The notes beneath the pieces were generated by a model. That model saw only the letters and a program-made list of their open reading frames with translations, made no database searches and was not told the DNA's origin. Both the position numbers and the translations under genes were made by a program. A stretch of 64,000 bases of DNA from Streptosporangium brasiliense (lineage in GTDB: Bacteria; Actinomycetota; Actinomycetes; Streptosporangiales; Streptosporangiaceae), in contig NZ_JAUSRB010000002.1 in NCBI RefSeq assembly GCF_030811595.1, positions 8,122,001 through 8,186,000 of the forward strand. The letters run 5' to 3'. This document shows positions 17,434 through 26,515 of the stretch, in pieces (the first letter of the stretch is position 1; each line of letters starts with the position of its first letter).

Positions 17434-18405
17434 TCAATTCACCGGCTCGGCCGTGAGATGGTCCCGGAGACGGGCGGCGACCCCGCCGCCGGCGAGGTCG
17501 TGTGCGACCGCGCAGGCCCGCGCGACCGTCGCGGCGCGGGAGGAGCCGTGCGCGACGACGACGGTGCCGCTCAGGCCGAGCAGCACCGCCCCTCCGTGGG
17601 TCTCCGGCCCGTAGCGGCGGGCCACCTCCCGCAGCGCCTCCGGCGCGGCGGTCCCCGAGCGCGCCACCAGGGTCAGCACGGCCCGGACGGCTCCCTCGAC
17701 GTTCTTCAGCACGACGTTGCCGGTGAACCCGTCGGTGACGATCACATCGACGGCGCCGGCCAGCACGTCGTGGCCCTCGACGTTGCCGTGGAAGCGCAAC
17801 GGCAGCAACGGCAGCAGCTCCGCCACCCTGCGGGTCAGCCGGTTGCCCTTGCCCGGCTCCGCGCCGATCGACAGCAGGCCGACCGACGGGTCGGCCGCGC
17901 CGAGCACGAGACGGGCGTAGGAGGCGCCGAGCAGGGCGAACTGGGCGACCATCTCGGGCGTGGGGTCGGAGGTCGCCCCGGCGTCGATCAGCACGGTGGC
18001 GCCGCCGGTCACCGCGGGCAGGGCGATCGCCAGGGCCGGCCGGAGCACGGCCGGCGCGCGGCCGACGCCGCGGATGGCGCACGAGACGACCGCGCCGGTG
18101 GAGCCGGCCGACACGAGCGCCGAGCCGGCCCCCTGCCGCAGGAGCTCGCAGCCCACCCGGAGGCTGGAGGCTCCGGAGGCGGCGCCCCCCGTGCCCCGCT
18201 CCCCCATCGGGACGGCCTCCTCGGCGTGCACCACGTCGATCTCGTCCACCGCGCCGTGGCGCGCCAGCTCCGCGCGGATCTCCCCGGCCCGGCCGACGAG
18301 CACGACGGGGACGCCGTGCTCCCGCCGGGCCAGGACGGCTCCGCCGACCGTCTCGGCTGGTCCGTGGTCTCCACCCATCGCGTCGACGACCACCGGCTCC
18401 GGCAT
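17434..18405 (-). CDS. plsX: Phosphate acyltransferase PlsX
   Basis: A 323-residue PlsX, which converts acyl-ACP to acyl-phosphate for PlsY. The signature VVDAMGGDHGP is at residues 5-15; VSAGSTGA and DVIVTDGFTGNVVLK are also present, all typical of active PlsX. ATG at 18405 follows AGGAGG. The start is only 44 bases after the crtB stop, in the same direction, so plsX appears to be the third gene of a crtI-crtB-plsX operon. In most bacteria plsX sits with fab genes and rpmF. Its place here suggests acyl-phosphate supply for a carotenoid ester or for membrane remodelling. Confidence 0.9.
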   Translation of the reverse strand: MPEPVVVDAMGGDHGPAETVGGAVLARREHGVPVVLVGRAGEIRAELARHGAVDEIDVVHAEEAVPMGERGTGGAASGASSLRVGCELLRQGAGSALVSAGSTGAVVSCAIRGVGRAPAVLRPALAIALPAVTGGATVLIDAGATSDPTPEMVAQFALLGASYARLVLGAADPSVGLLSIGAEPGKGNRLTRRVAELLPLLPLRFHGNVEGHDVLAGAVDVIVTDGFTGNVVLKNVEGAVRAVLTLVARSGTAAPEALREVARRYGPETHGGAVLLGLSGTVVVAHGSSRAATVARACAVAHDLAGGGVAARLRDHLTAEPVN

Positions 18406-18449
18406 CACATCCTCCTGACGGCAGTGACAGACGATTGCGCTCGCGCGGT

Positions 18450-19349
18450 TCAGGGCACCTGGACCGTGACCCGGCGTTCGGCCCGGTCGGCCACCGACGC
18501 CGCGAGCAGGTGCCGCGCGAAGACGGCCAGCCTGCGGCGCCGGGGCACGGTGGCCCGGGCTCCGAGGACGTCGTGGCCCGCGGCCTCGATCCGGTCGAGG
18601 ATGCCGCCGTACAGCTCGTAGGCCGCGCGGACGCACGGCCGTGAGGACGGGGTCAGCAGCTCGACGCCCTCCAGCGCCAGCCGGTAGTGACCCCGTGCCC
18701 GCTCGATCTCGAAGGCCAGCAGCTCGCGCAGGGCGGCGGTGGGGTGGCCGCCTCCCAGGTCGGCCTCGGCCACGCCGAACCTGTCCAGGTCGGCGAGCGG
18801 GAGGTACACCCGGCCGCGCGCCAGGTCCTCGGCCACGTCACGCAGGAAGTTGGTGAGCTGGAAGGCCAGTCCGAGCTCGCGGGCGGGGCCGCGGGCCGCC
18901 TCCGCCATGCCGGGCAGCGGTTCGAGGACGGGCAGCGTCATCGTCCCGATGGCCGCCGCCGAGCCCTCCATGTAGCCGAGCAGGCTGTCGTAGGTGGCGT
19001 AGCGGTTGACGGTCAGGTCGGCCCGCATCGCCCGGAGGAAGTCGTCGATGTCGGCGCGGTCGATGCCGAACGAGCGCACGGTGTGGGCGAACGCGGGCAG
19101 CACCGGGTCGTCGACGGCGCCGCCCGCCAGCGCCCCGGCCGTCCGGCCGGCCAGTCCGTCGAGCGCCGCCACGCGGTCACCCGTCGCCGTGAAGGAGTCG
19201 ACGATCTCGTCGGCGTAGCGGGCGAAGCCGTACAGGGCGTGCACGTGGGGGCGCTTCCAGGCCGGCAGCAGCAGGGTCGCCAGGTAGTAGGACCGGCCGT
19301 GGCGGGCGTTGAGCCTGCGACAGCACTCGTAACTTCCGGTCAGCGTCAT
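18450..19349 (-). CDS. crtB: Phytoene synthase
   Basis: A 299-residue squalene/phytoene synthase that joins two prenyl diphosphates head to head. The two Asp-rich motifs are DEIVD (residues 47-51) and DVAED (171-175), flanked by AFQLTNFLRDVAEDLARGRV and YLP, which are typical of CrtB. The ATG overlaps the crtI stop (ATGA). No GGPP synthase is in the window, so the C40 precursor must come from elsewhere; a C30 dehydrosqualene synthase is a less likely reading. Confidence 0.93.
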   Translation of the reverse strand: MTLTGSYECCRRLNARHGRSYYLATLLLPAWKRPHVHALYGFARYADEIVDSFTATGDRVAALDGLAGRTAGALAGGAVDDPVLPAFAHTVRSFGIDRADIDDFLRAMRADLTVNRYATYDSLLGYMEGSAAAIGTMTLPVLEPLPGMAEAARGPARELGLAFQLTNFLRDVAEDLARGRVYLPLADLDRFGVAEADLGGGHPTAALRELLAFEIERARGHYRLALEGVELLTPSSRPCVRAAYELYGGILDRIEAAGHDVLGARATVPRRRRLAVFARHLLAASVADRAERRVTVQVP

Positions 19350-20806
19350 CGGGAGGTCTCCAGGATGCGTTCGGCCGCGAGTTTCCCCGAGATCAGCACC
19401 GGCGGCACCCCTACTCCCGGCGCGGTGTACATGCCCGCGAAGTGGAGGCCGGGGACGCGCCGGGCCGCCCCGGCCGGTCTGAACCAGGCCGTCTGGGTGA
19501 AGCGGTGGTCCATCGCGAACGGGGTGCCCGCCGAGTGTCCGAGCCGCGCCCAGGCGGGCGGGTCGACGGTGAGGCGGAGGGCGGAGGTCAGGTCGCCGTA
19601 CCCGAGCCCGGCCAGCCTGCCCAGCAGGCGCTCCTCCAGCCGGGAGGTGAGCCCGTCCCAGCCGTCCGCGCCGCTCAGGTTGGCGGTCGGCTCCAGCACG
19701 GTGAGCGTGGCGTGGCCGGGAGGCGCGGCGCCGGCGTCGGACCCGGGGTAGGTGACCAGCAGGCTCGGGTCGGGCTGCGGCCGGCCGGCGTTCAGGGCGG
19801 AGAAGGTGGAGCTCCATCCCCGGCCGAAGTGCAGGGTGTGGTGCGCCTGCCCGGCGAGCCGCCGGTCGAGGCCGAAGTGGAGGACCAGGCAGGAGGGCGA
19901 GTACCGGGGGCGGCGCAGCCGCCAGTCGCGCGCCCCGGCGGGCAGCAGCCCGGCGTGGGCGCGGGGCAGGTCGCAGGCGACCACGGCGTGCCGGGCGGCG
20001 AGGCGCTCGCCGGTGTCGAGCCGGACCGCGCTGACTCCGTGGGAGCCGGTCTCGACCTCGACGGCCCGCACGCCGTACCTGATCCGCGCTCCGGCCCGCT
20101 CCGCCACGGCGGCCATGGCCCGCGGGATGGCGTGCATGCCGCCGTGGCGGGGGAAGAAGACCCCGCCGACCGTGTCCATGTGGGCGATCACCGCGTAGAC
20201 GCCGAGCGCCCGCTGGGGGGACAGCCCCACATACAGGGACTGGAAGGTGTGCGCCTTGATCAGCCGCGCGTCGGTGAGGTGGCTTCTCACCAGGCGGTCG
20301 AGCCGCCGGAACCCGCCCAGGGCGGCCAGCCGCGCCAGCACTCCCGGCTGGACCAGGCTCCGCAGCCGCGTCATGTCGCGGTCGATGAAGGAGGGCCATT
20401 CGCAGGCGAACAGCCCGCCGATCGTGGCCCGGAACCGCCGGTACCTGTCCGCCTCGGCGCCGCCGCACAGCCGGCGCACCTGCTCGATCATCGCCTCCTC
20501 GCCGGGCACGATGTCCAGGTGGGAGCCGTCGTGGTAGCGCAGCCGGTAGTAGGGGTCCAGCCGCCGTAGCGGGAGGACGTCCGCCATCTCCTCGCCCGCG
20601 GCGGCGAAGACCTCGGCCAGCACGTCCGGCATGGTCAGCACCGACGGGCCGGTGTCGAAACGGTAGTCCCCCACGCTCGCCGTCCCGCAGCAGCCGCCCG
20701 GGACCTCGCGGGCCTCCACGACCGTGACCTCCCGTCCGGCCGCGGCCAGCCGGACCGCCGCGGCCAGGCCGCCGAGCCCCGCTCCGATCACCACGATCGG
20801 GCTCAT
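19346..20806 (-). CDS. crtI: Phytoene desaturase
   Basis: A 486-residue CrtI. The FAD motif is VVIGAGLGGLAAAVRL (residues 5-20), followed by EVPGGCCGTASVGDYRFDTG and PSVLTMP. The C-terminus has the family signature PGLHFAGMYTAPGVGVPPV with LISGKLAAERI. ATG at 20806 has AGGAGGAG six bases upstream. It leads the crtI-crtB-plsX operon. Its upstream region contains a long inverted repeat (20869-20950) that may hold the regulatory sites. It is distinct from the CrtD-like paralogue at 13445-14875. Confidence 0.93.
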   Translation of the reverse strand: MSPIVVIGAGLGGLAAAVRLAAAGREVTVVEAREVPGGCCGTASVGDYRFDTGPSVLTMPDVLAEVFAAAGEEMADVLPLRRLDPYYRLRYHDGSHLDIVPGEEAMIEQVRRLCGGAEADRYRRFRATIGGLFACEWPSFIDRDMTRLRSLVQPGVLARLAALGGFRRLDRLVRSHLTDARLIKAHTFQSLYVGLSPQRALGVYAVIAHMDTVGGVFFPRHGGMHAIPRAMAAVAERAGARIRYGVRAVEVETGSHGVSAVRLDTGERLAARHAVVACDLPRAHAGLLPAGARDWRLRRPRYSPSCLVLHFGLDRRLAGQAHHTLHFGRGWSSTFSALNAGRPQPDPSLLVTYPGSDAGAAPPGHATLTVLEPTANLSGADGWDGLTSRLEERLLGRLAGLGYGDLTSALRLTVDPPAWARLGHSAGTPFAMDHRFTQTAWFRPAGAARRVPGLHFAGMYTAPGVGVPPVLISGKLAAERILETSR

Positions 20807-21205
20807 GAGCTCCTCCTCGCCGCCGCACGCACGCAGGCCGATGATCGACATGCTTGGGCGATCCATCCCCGGGGCCGCCTGCCGGTAAATCAACCCGGCC
20901 TGCAAGAAGAGGTAAAGGCCGGGTTGATCTACCGGCAGGCGGCTCCCCGGAAGGCCGCGGACCTGTCTCACGCGCCCGCGGTGACGGGGCAGTCACCTGG
21001 TCGGCGGAGGTGAGATCACCCTGGCGGCGGACGAGGTCCGGCGGGACGCGGACCTATGGTTCCAGGCTGGGGGGTGACGCCCCGGAGCGGAGTGGCCCCG
21101 AAGGGGCTCCCCGCGCCGGCGCGCCGCACAACGGTGGCGCGTCACGCATACGGCAGCCGTCCCACCACGGCGGCCTGTCACCGTGGCGGGACCGGGAGGG
21201 TGGGG
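20807..21205. other. Divergent control region between crtI and the BTAD-AAA regulator
   Basis: This 399-bp gap has no convincing gene. It must hold promoters for both crtI (leftward) and the large regulator (rightward). Its main structure is the inverted repeat at 20869-20950; I could not pick confident -35/-10 boxes. Confidence 0.55.
20869..20950. repeat. Long inverted repeat upstream of crtI
   Basis: Two arms of about 32 bp (20869-20900 and 20917-20950) pair almost perfectly around a 16-base A-rich loop. The only differences are one extra base pair near the base and one A/G change. Each arm holds GGTAGATCAACC or its variant GGTAAATCAACC, itself a near-palindrome. It could be a double operator, a long hairpin in the crtI leader, or a small remnant element. 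Confidence 0.8.
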
Positions 21206-24200
21206 ATGGAGTTCCGGGTTCTCGGTGCGGTCGGAGTCCGTGACGGCGGGGTGCCCGTCGAGCTCGGCGGCCCGCGCCAACGTGCGGTGCTGAGCCGGCT
21301 GCTGCTCGCGCGCGGGGCGGTCGTCTCCACGGACACCCTGATCGACGACCTGTACGGCGGCGCGCCCCCCGTGAGCGCGCTCGCCACGCTGCAGTCCTAC
21401 GTCTCCAACCTGCGCCGGGTCATCGAGCCCGGCCGGGCCCCGCGCACCCCCGCCCGGCTGCTCCTCGCCCGGCCTCCCGGCTACCTGCTCGCCGCCACGG
21501 ACGTCGACGCGATCCGCTTCGGCGAACTGGTCGCCCGTTCCGAGTCCCGCTCCCCCGACGAGGCGCTGGCCTGCCTGGACGAGGCGATGGAGCTCTGGCA
21601 CGGCCCGCCCTACGGCGAGTTCGCCGACGAGCCGTGGGCCGTCATGGAGGTCCGCCGCCTCCAGGAGCTGCGCCTGGTGGCGATCGAACGGCGCGCCCAG
21701 GCGCTGCTGGCCTGCGACCGGCCCCAGGCCGTGATCACTTTCCTGGAGGACGAGACGGCCGCGCATCCGCTGCGCGAGCGGCTGTGGTGCCTGCTCACCC
21801 TGGCCCTGTACCGCACCGGGCGCCAGGCCGACGCCCTGGCCGCGCTCCGCTATGCCAGGGAGCTGCTCGCCGAGGAGCTCGGCCTGGACCCCGGGCCCGA
21901 GCTGAGGGCGCTGGAGGACGACATCCTCCGGCAGGCCGACTCGCTCCTCCTCTCGCCCCGCGTGCCGGCGCCCGCCGTCGCGCCCGCCGCCTGTCCGGCG
22001 CCGTCTCCCTGCCCGGCGCCCCCTCCACGCGGCGACGCCCTGCCCGGCCGGGAGCGGCAGCTCGCGGAGCTGGAGGCGCTGGCCGGACGCGGGACGGTGG
22101 GCATGGCCGCGGTGAGCGGCGAGCCGGGCATCGGCAAGACCCGGCTGCTGGAGACGTTCGGCGAGCGCTGCGCCGAGCGCGGTCACCTGGTGCTGTGGGG
22201 CCGCTGCCACGACGCCGAGGGGGCCCCGCCGCTGTGGCCGTGGCTGCAGGTGCTGCAGGCGCTCGCCGAGAGCGTGCCGCCGCCGGACCGCGGGGCGCTG
22301 GCCGGGCTGCTGGACGACGAGACGCCGGCCGGCTCCACCGAGGCGGCGCTGCTACGCCGCCATCAGGCGGTGGCCCGCTGGCTGGTCCAGGCCGCCCGGA
22401 TCCGGCCGCTGGTGGTGGTCCTGGACGACCTGCACTGGGCCGACCCGGCCTCGCTCGGGCTGCTGGGCGATGTGGCCACGCTCACCGCCGGGCCGGCGCG
22501 CGGCGTCCGGCTGACCGTGGTCGTCGCCTTCCGCGACAGCGAGGAGCGGCCCCCGTTGCAGGAGGTGCTGGGTCGGCTGGCCCGCCACGACCTGCTCCGG
22601 GTCGGCCTGGCCGGGCTGGGGGGCGGGCCGGTGCGGGAGCTGGCGGCCGGGATGGGCATCGAGGTGGACGAGTCCACCGCCGGGCGGCTGGCCGAGCGGA
22701 CCGGCGGCAACCCGTTCTTCGTGCGCGAGAGCGTCCGGCTGCTGGCCCAGGGCCAGGACCTGGAGGCGGTGCCCGACGCGGTGGCGGACCTGATCCGCCG
22801 CCGGCTGGCCGCGCTGGGGTGGTGGACCGGCGGGGTGCTCGGGGTCGCCGCGGTGATCGGCCGGGACTTCGATCCCGGCGTGGTCGCCGAGGTGTGCCAG
22901 GCCGTCTTCGACCCAAGATCGCCGCGGGACGGATCCGGTCCCGGCGCCCTGCCCGAGGCGTGCCGGGCGAAGGTCTACGACACGCTGGACCGGGCCGCCC
23001 GGGCCGGGTTGACGGTCCCGCGCGGCAACCGGATGGCCTTCGTCCACGACCTGGTCAGGGAGACCCTCGTCGGCGGGATCCCGCCGCTGCGCAAGGCGAT
23101 GGTCCACCGGGAGGCGATGGCCGTCCTGGCCACCCGGCCGGGTACCGACGTGGCCGTGATCGCCCATCACGCGGTGGAGGCCGGCCCGGCCGCGCACACC
23201 GCCGCCGCGCGCTGGGCGGTGGCCGCCGCCCAGCAGGCGAGCCTGCGCCTGGCCTACGAGGAGGCCGCCGTCTGGTGGGGCCGGGCCGTCGCCGCGCACG
23301 GCGCCTCGGCGGGCGACCCGATCGACCACGTGGAGCTGCTGCTGCGGCAGGTCCGCGCCCTGCTGGAGGCCGGGGACGCGCTGGGCGCGCGGCAGGCGCG
23401 GGCGGAGGCCGTACGGGCCGCCGACCGCGCCGGGGCGGGCCCCGAGCTGACCGCACGCGCGCTGACGGCGCTGGACGCCCCCACGATCTGGACGCTCCGC
23501 AACCCGTACGAGGCGGTGGAGCTGCGGCTCGTGCACCGCTTCGAGGCCGCCCTGCGCGAGCTGCCCGCCACCGACAGCCCCGAACGGGCCCGCCTGCTGG
23601 GCGGCCTGGCCCAGGAGCTCTACGACGGGACCGACGACCCGCGCTGCCGCTCCCTCTCCGCCGAGGCGGTCGAGATGGCCCGCCGGCTGGGCGACCCGCA
23701 GCTGCTGATGCGGATGCTCAACGCCCGGCACCTGTCGCTGCCCCAGCCGCTGCACATCCCCGAGCTGCTGGAGATCGCCGACGAGCTGGAGGATCTGGCG
23801 CTGCGCACCCGGGTGCCCGGCTTCACGCTGCTCGCCCAGATGCTGTACACGCACTTCAGGCTGGAGCTGGCCGACCTCGCGGGGGCGGACCGGGCCGCCG
23901 CGCGCTGCGAGGCCATGCTGGAACGGCTGCCGCTGCCCTGGCCACGCTTCCAGCACACCATGTGGCGGGCCCACCGGCTGGCCCTGGCCGGCCGGTTCGA
24001 CGAGGCCGAGACGCTGTTCGGCGAGGCCGGGCGCCAGGCCGAGCGGGTCGGGGTGTGGCACGCGGGCGGGCTCGTGGCCATGGGCCGCCTGGCCCTGAAC
24101 TACCAGCGGGACACGATGGCCGGGACCGGGCCGCTCATCGACGCCATCAGCGGGATCCACCCCTCCCTGGATCACGACGCCCGGGTGCTGCAACTGTGTG

Positions 24201-24649
24201 CCCAGGGCCGCACCGAGGAGGCCGGGCGGCTGGCGGAGGAGGGCTGGTGCCCCCCGCCCCGGGACTGGTCGTGGCTGAGCACGAGCTGCCTGCAGGCGGC
24301 GGCCCAGGCGGCCGTCGGCGACGTCTCGGCCTGCCAGGTGAGCTACTCGGCGCTGCTGCCCTACAGCGGACGCGTCGCCGCCCTGTCCGCGGTGATCTGC
24401 GTGGGCCCCGTCGACTGGTTCCTCGCCCTGCTCGCCTCCGCCGTCGGCGACCACACCGCCGCCTCCTGGCACCTGGCGGCGGTGGCGCGGCTGGCCAGCC
24501 AGGCCGGGCTGATGGCCTGGCGCGACCGGGCGATGACCGCGGGTCCGGGATCGGGAACCGGCCCTCAGCGTGACCGGCCGGCCTCGGACACGACCGGGCG
24601 ACCCTCGACGTGCCCGGCCTCGGACACGACCGGGCGACCCTCAACATGA
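21206..24649 (+). CDS. AfsR/SARP-type regulator with BTAD and AAA ATPase domains
   Basis: A 1147-residue regulator. An OmpR-like winged helix covers about residues 1-90 (MEFRVLGAVGVRDGGVPVEL then PRQRAVLSRLLLARG), followed by a bacterial transcriptional activator domain to about 245. The Walker A GEPGIGKTRLL is near residue 305 and the Walker B region LVVVLDDLHWAD near 405; a helical TPR-like tail follows. ATG at 21206 follows GGGAGGGTGGGG. Such proteins activate secondary metabolism clusters. It is divergent from crtI, so control of the carotenoid genes is possible but unproven. The last 20 or so residues (repeated ASDTTGRPST) are encoded by a DNA tandem repeat that supplies the stop codon. 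Confidence 0.88.
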   Translation: MEFRVLGAVGVRDGGVPVELGGPRQRAVLSRLLLARGAVVSTDTLIDDLYGGAPPVSALATLQSYVSNLRRVIEPGRAPRTPARLLLARPPGYLLAATDVDAIRFGELVARSESRSPDEALACLDEAMELWHGPPYGEFADEPWAVMEVRRLQELRLVAIERRAQALLACDRPQAVITFLEDETAAHPLRERLWCLLTLALYRTGRQADALAALRYARELLAEELGLDPGPELRALEDDILRQADSLLLSPRVPAPAVAPAACPAPSPCPAPPPRGDALPGRERQLAELEALAGRGTVGMAAVSGEPGIGKTRLLETFGERCAERGHLVLWGRCHDAEGAPPLWPWLQVLQALAESVPPPDRGALAGLLDDETPAGSTEAALLRRHQAVARWLVQAARIRPLVVVLDDLHWADPASLGLLGDVATLTAGPARGVRLTVVVAFRDSEERPPLQEVLGRLARHDLLRVGLAGLGGGPVRELAAGMGIEVDESTAGRLAERTGGNPFFVRESVRLLAQGQDLEAVPDAVADLIRRRLAALGWWTGGVLGVAAVIGRDFDPGVVAEVCQAVFDPRSPRDGSGPGALPEACRAKVYDTLDRAARAGLTVPRGNRMAFVHDLVRETLVGGIPPLRKAMVHREAMAVLATRPGTDVAVIAHHAVEAGPAAHTAAARWAVAAAQQASLRLAYEEAAVWWGRAVAAHGASAGDPIDHVELLLRQVRALLEAGDALGARQARAEAVRAADRAGAGPELTARALTALDAPTIWTLRNPYEAVELRLVHRFEAALRELPATDSPERARLLGGLAQELYDGTDDPRCRSLSAEAVEMARRLGDPQLLMRMLNARHLSLPQPLHIPELLEIADELEDLALRTRVPGFTLLAQMLYTHFRLELADLAGADRAAARCEAMLERLPLPWPRFQHTMWRAHRLALAGRFDEAETLFGEAGRQAERVGVWHAGGLVAMGRLALNYQRDTMAGTGPLIDAISGIHPSLDHDARVLQLCAQGRTEEAGRLAEEGWCPPPRDWSWLSTSCLQAAAQAAVGDVSACQVSYSALLPYSGRVAALSAVICVGPVDWFLALLASAVGDHTAASWHLAAVARLASQAGLMAWRDRAMTAGPGSGTGPQRDRPASDTTGRPSTCPASDTTGRPST

Positions 24650-24749
24650 CCGGGCGACGCTGAGGATGACCGGGCGACCCTCGACGTGACCGGCCTCGGA
24701 CACGACCGGGTGCCCTTCGACGTGACCGGGCGGCGCTGAGGGTGACCGG
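24570..24749. repeat. Tandem repeat of 20-bp and 16-bp units at the end of the regulator gene
   Basis: About nine head-to-tail units beginning GACCGG occupy this stretch. The 20-bp unit is GACCGGGCGACCCTCGACGT or a close variant; the 16-bp unit is GACCGGCCTCGGACAC. They alternate irregularly. The coding region runs into the array and ends at a TGA inside it (24647-24649). No gene lies between the array and 24854. Confidence 0.85.
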
Positions 24750-24853
24750 CTGATCGGCGCCCCGCCGGGCGGCGGGCCCCTTCTGCGGCCCGGCGGCCCG
24801 CCACGCGGGGTGGGCTCGGAAGGCGTCCCTCTCGGTCCGGCATCCGGACGGGT

Positions 24854-25264
24854 TCAGGAGGTGTCCCCCGGAGGCAGGTGCGGGCTCTCCTCCTCGACGG
24901 TCTCCTGGGGGGCGACGCCGGTGGCGTCCTCGGGGCCGGAGGCGCCGTAGGGGCGTCCCGTCCTCTCGTCGACACCGGCCGTCCCGCGGCCCTCCTCCCC
25001 CTCCTTGGCCGCGATCTCCTCGCCCCGCCGGGACGTGCTGACGCCGACGCCGGAAGGGCCCTCGGGCTCGGTGTCGGTGGCGGAGACCCCTTCGCGCTCC
25101 TCCTCCGACACCTCACGGCCGGGTCCCTTGTCCTCCGGCGGCGGCCCCCACGCCCGGTTGCCCGCCTGCACCACCTCTTCGCTCGCGTGCCCCACGTCAG
25201 GGGAGTAACCGTGCTCTTCTCCCTCGAACCGGCCCGCGTCCTCTGATTCACGTGGCTCGTTCAT
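24854..25264 (-). CDS. Acidic, low-complexity protein of unknown function
   Basis: A 136-residue protein rich in Glu, Gly and Pro and with no hydrophobic core, so probably disordered. It starts 27 bases after the hypE stop in the same direction and may be co-transcribed. Glu-rich segments such as SEEEREG and EEGRG recall small stress-associated actinobacterial proteins, but I cannot name a family. Composition differs clearly from neighbouring enzymes. Confidence 0.6.
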   Translation of the reverse strand: MNEPRESEDAGRFEGEEHGYSPDVGHASEEVVQAGNRAWGPPPEDKGPGREVSEEEREGVSATDTEPEGPSGVGVSTSRRGEEIAAKEGEEGRGTAGVDERTGRPYGASGPEDATGVAPQETVEEESPHLPPGDTS

Positions 25265-25291
25265 GTCCAGCCCCCATGGGATTTCGGATTT

Positions 25292-26515
25292 TCAGCAGAT
25301 TCTCGGCAGGGGGTCACCGACCAGCAGGTCGACGATGCGGGTGCCACCGAAGGAGGTCTTCAGCAGGACCAGCCCGGGCGGGTCGTCGGCGATCCGCCCG
25401 ATGACGGCCGCGGCGGAGCCGAGCGGATGGGAGCGCAGGGCGGCCAGTGCGGCCTCGGCGGACCGCTGGGCCACCACCGCGACCATCCGGCCCTCGCACG
25501 CCACGTAGAGCGGGTCGATCCCCAGCAGCTCACATGCCCCGCGTACGGCGGGGCACACCGGGATCGCGTCCTCTTCGAGCACGACCGCGACCTCGGAGGC
25601 CGCGGCGATCTCGTTGACGACCGTCGCCACCCCGCCGCGGGTGGCGTCGCGCAGGCACCGCACCTGCCCGTCGCCGCAGGCGTCCAGCAGCCGGGCGGTC
25701 AGCGTGTTGAGGGGCGCGGTGTCGGAGGTGAGGTCGGCCTGGATGTCGAGCTCTCCCCTGGCCAGCATGACGGTGACGCCGTGCTCGCCGATCGGGCCGG
25801 ACACGATGACCGCGTCGCCGGGCCGGGCGGCGGCGGCGCTCAGCCGGACCGGCCGCTCCACCGTCCCGACGCCCGAGGTGGTGATGTAGCAGCCGTCGGC
25901 CTTGCCCTTCTCCACGACCTTGGTGTCGCCGGTGACGATCCACACGTCCGCCGCCCGCGCCGCCGCCGCCATGGAGGCGGTGATGCGCCGCAGGTCGGCG
26001 ACGGGGAAGCCCTCCTCGATGATGAAGGCGGCCGACAGGTGGCGGGGGCGCGCCCCGCACATCGCCAGGTCGTTGACGGTGCCGTTGACGGCCAGGTCTC
26101 CGATGTCCCCACCCGGGAAGAACAGCGGCGTCACCACGTACGAGTCGGTGGTGAAGGCGAGCCCGTCGGCGACCGCGCCGTCCTCCAGGGGCTCCAGCAG
26201 CCGGTTGCGGAACGCCTCCAGGAACACCGCCTCGATCAGGGTGTGGGTGGCCTTGCCGCCGGCGCCGTGCGCGAGGGTGATCAGGTCCTCCCGGACCCGG
26301 GCCCTGCCGCGGCGCACCCGTTCGATCCGGTCCAGGACCTCCTGCTCGCGGCCCGGGACCGCCGCGCCGCCCCGCCGGACCCGCTGCCCGGGCGCCGGGC
26401 AGGTGGGCGTCTGAGGGGCCGGCCTCTCCTGGCCGGTGAGGCCGGTGAGGCCGGCGAGACCGTTCTCGGGTGCCGCGCCCTCCGCCCGGAGGGCGGCGCC
26501 TTCCTCGGTGTCCAT
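25292..26515 (-). CDS. hypE: Hydrogenase maturation protein HypE
   Basis: A 407-residue HypE, the ATP-dependent dehydratase that turns a carbamoyl group on its C-terminal Cys into the cyanide ligand of the [NiFe] centre. The protein ends in DPLPRIC, with the essential terminal cysteine. The AIR-synthase-like core starts at LAHGAGGKATHTLIEAV and includes TTDSYVVTPLFFPGGDIG and GDTKVVEKGKADG. The first 60 or so residues form a Pro/Gly/Ala-rich extension not usual in HypE; a later start cannot be excluded. ATG overlaps the hypD stop by one base. Confidence 0.93.
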   Translation of the reverse strand: MDTEEGAALRAEGAAPENGLAGLTGLTGQERPAPQTPTCPAPGQRVRRGGAAVPGREQEVLDRIERVRRGRARVREDLITLAHGAGGKATHTLIEAVFLEAFRNRLLEPLEDGAVADGLAFTTDSYVVTPLFFPGGDIGDLAVNGTVNDLAMCGARPRHLSAAFIIEEGFPVADLRRITASMAAAARAADVWIVTGDTKVVEKGKADGCYITTSGVGTVERPVRLSAAAARPGDAVIVSGPIGEHGVTVMLARGELDIQADLTSDTAPLNTLTARLLDACGDGQVRCLRDATRGGVATVVNEIAAASEVAVVLEEDAIPVCPAVRGACELLGIDPLYVACEGRMVAVVAQRSAEAALAALRSHPLGSAAAVIGRIADDPPGLVLLKTSFGGTRIVDLLVGDPLPRIC

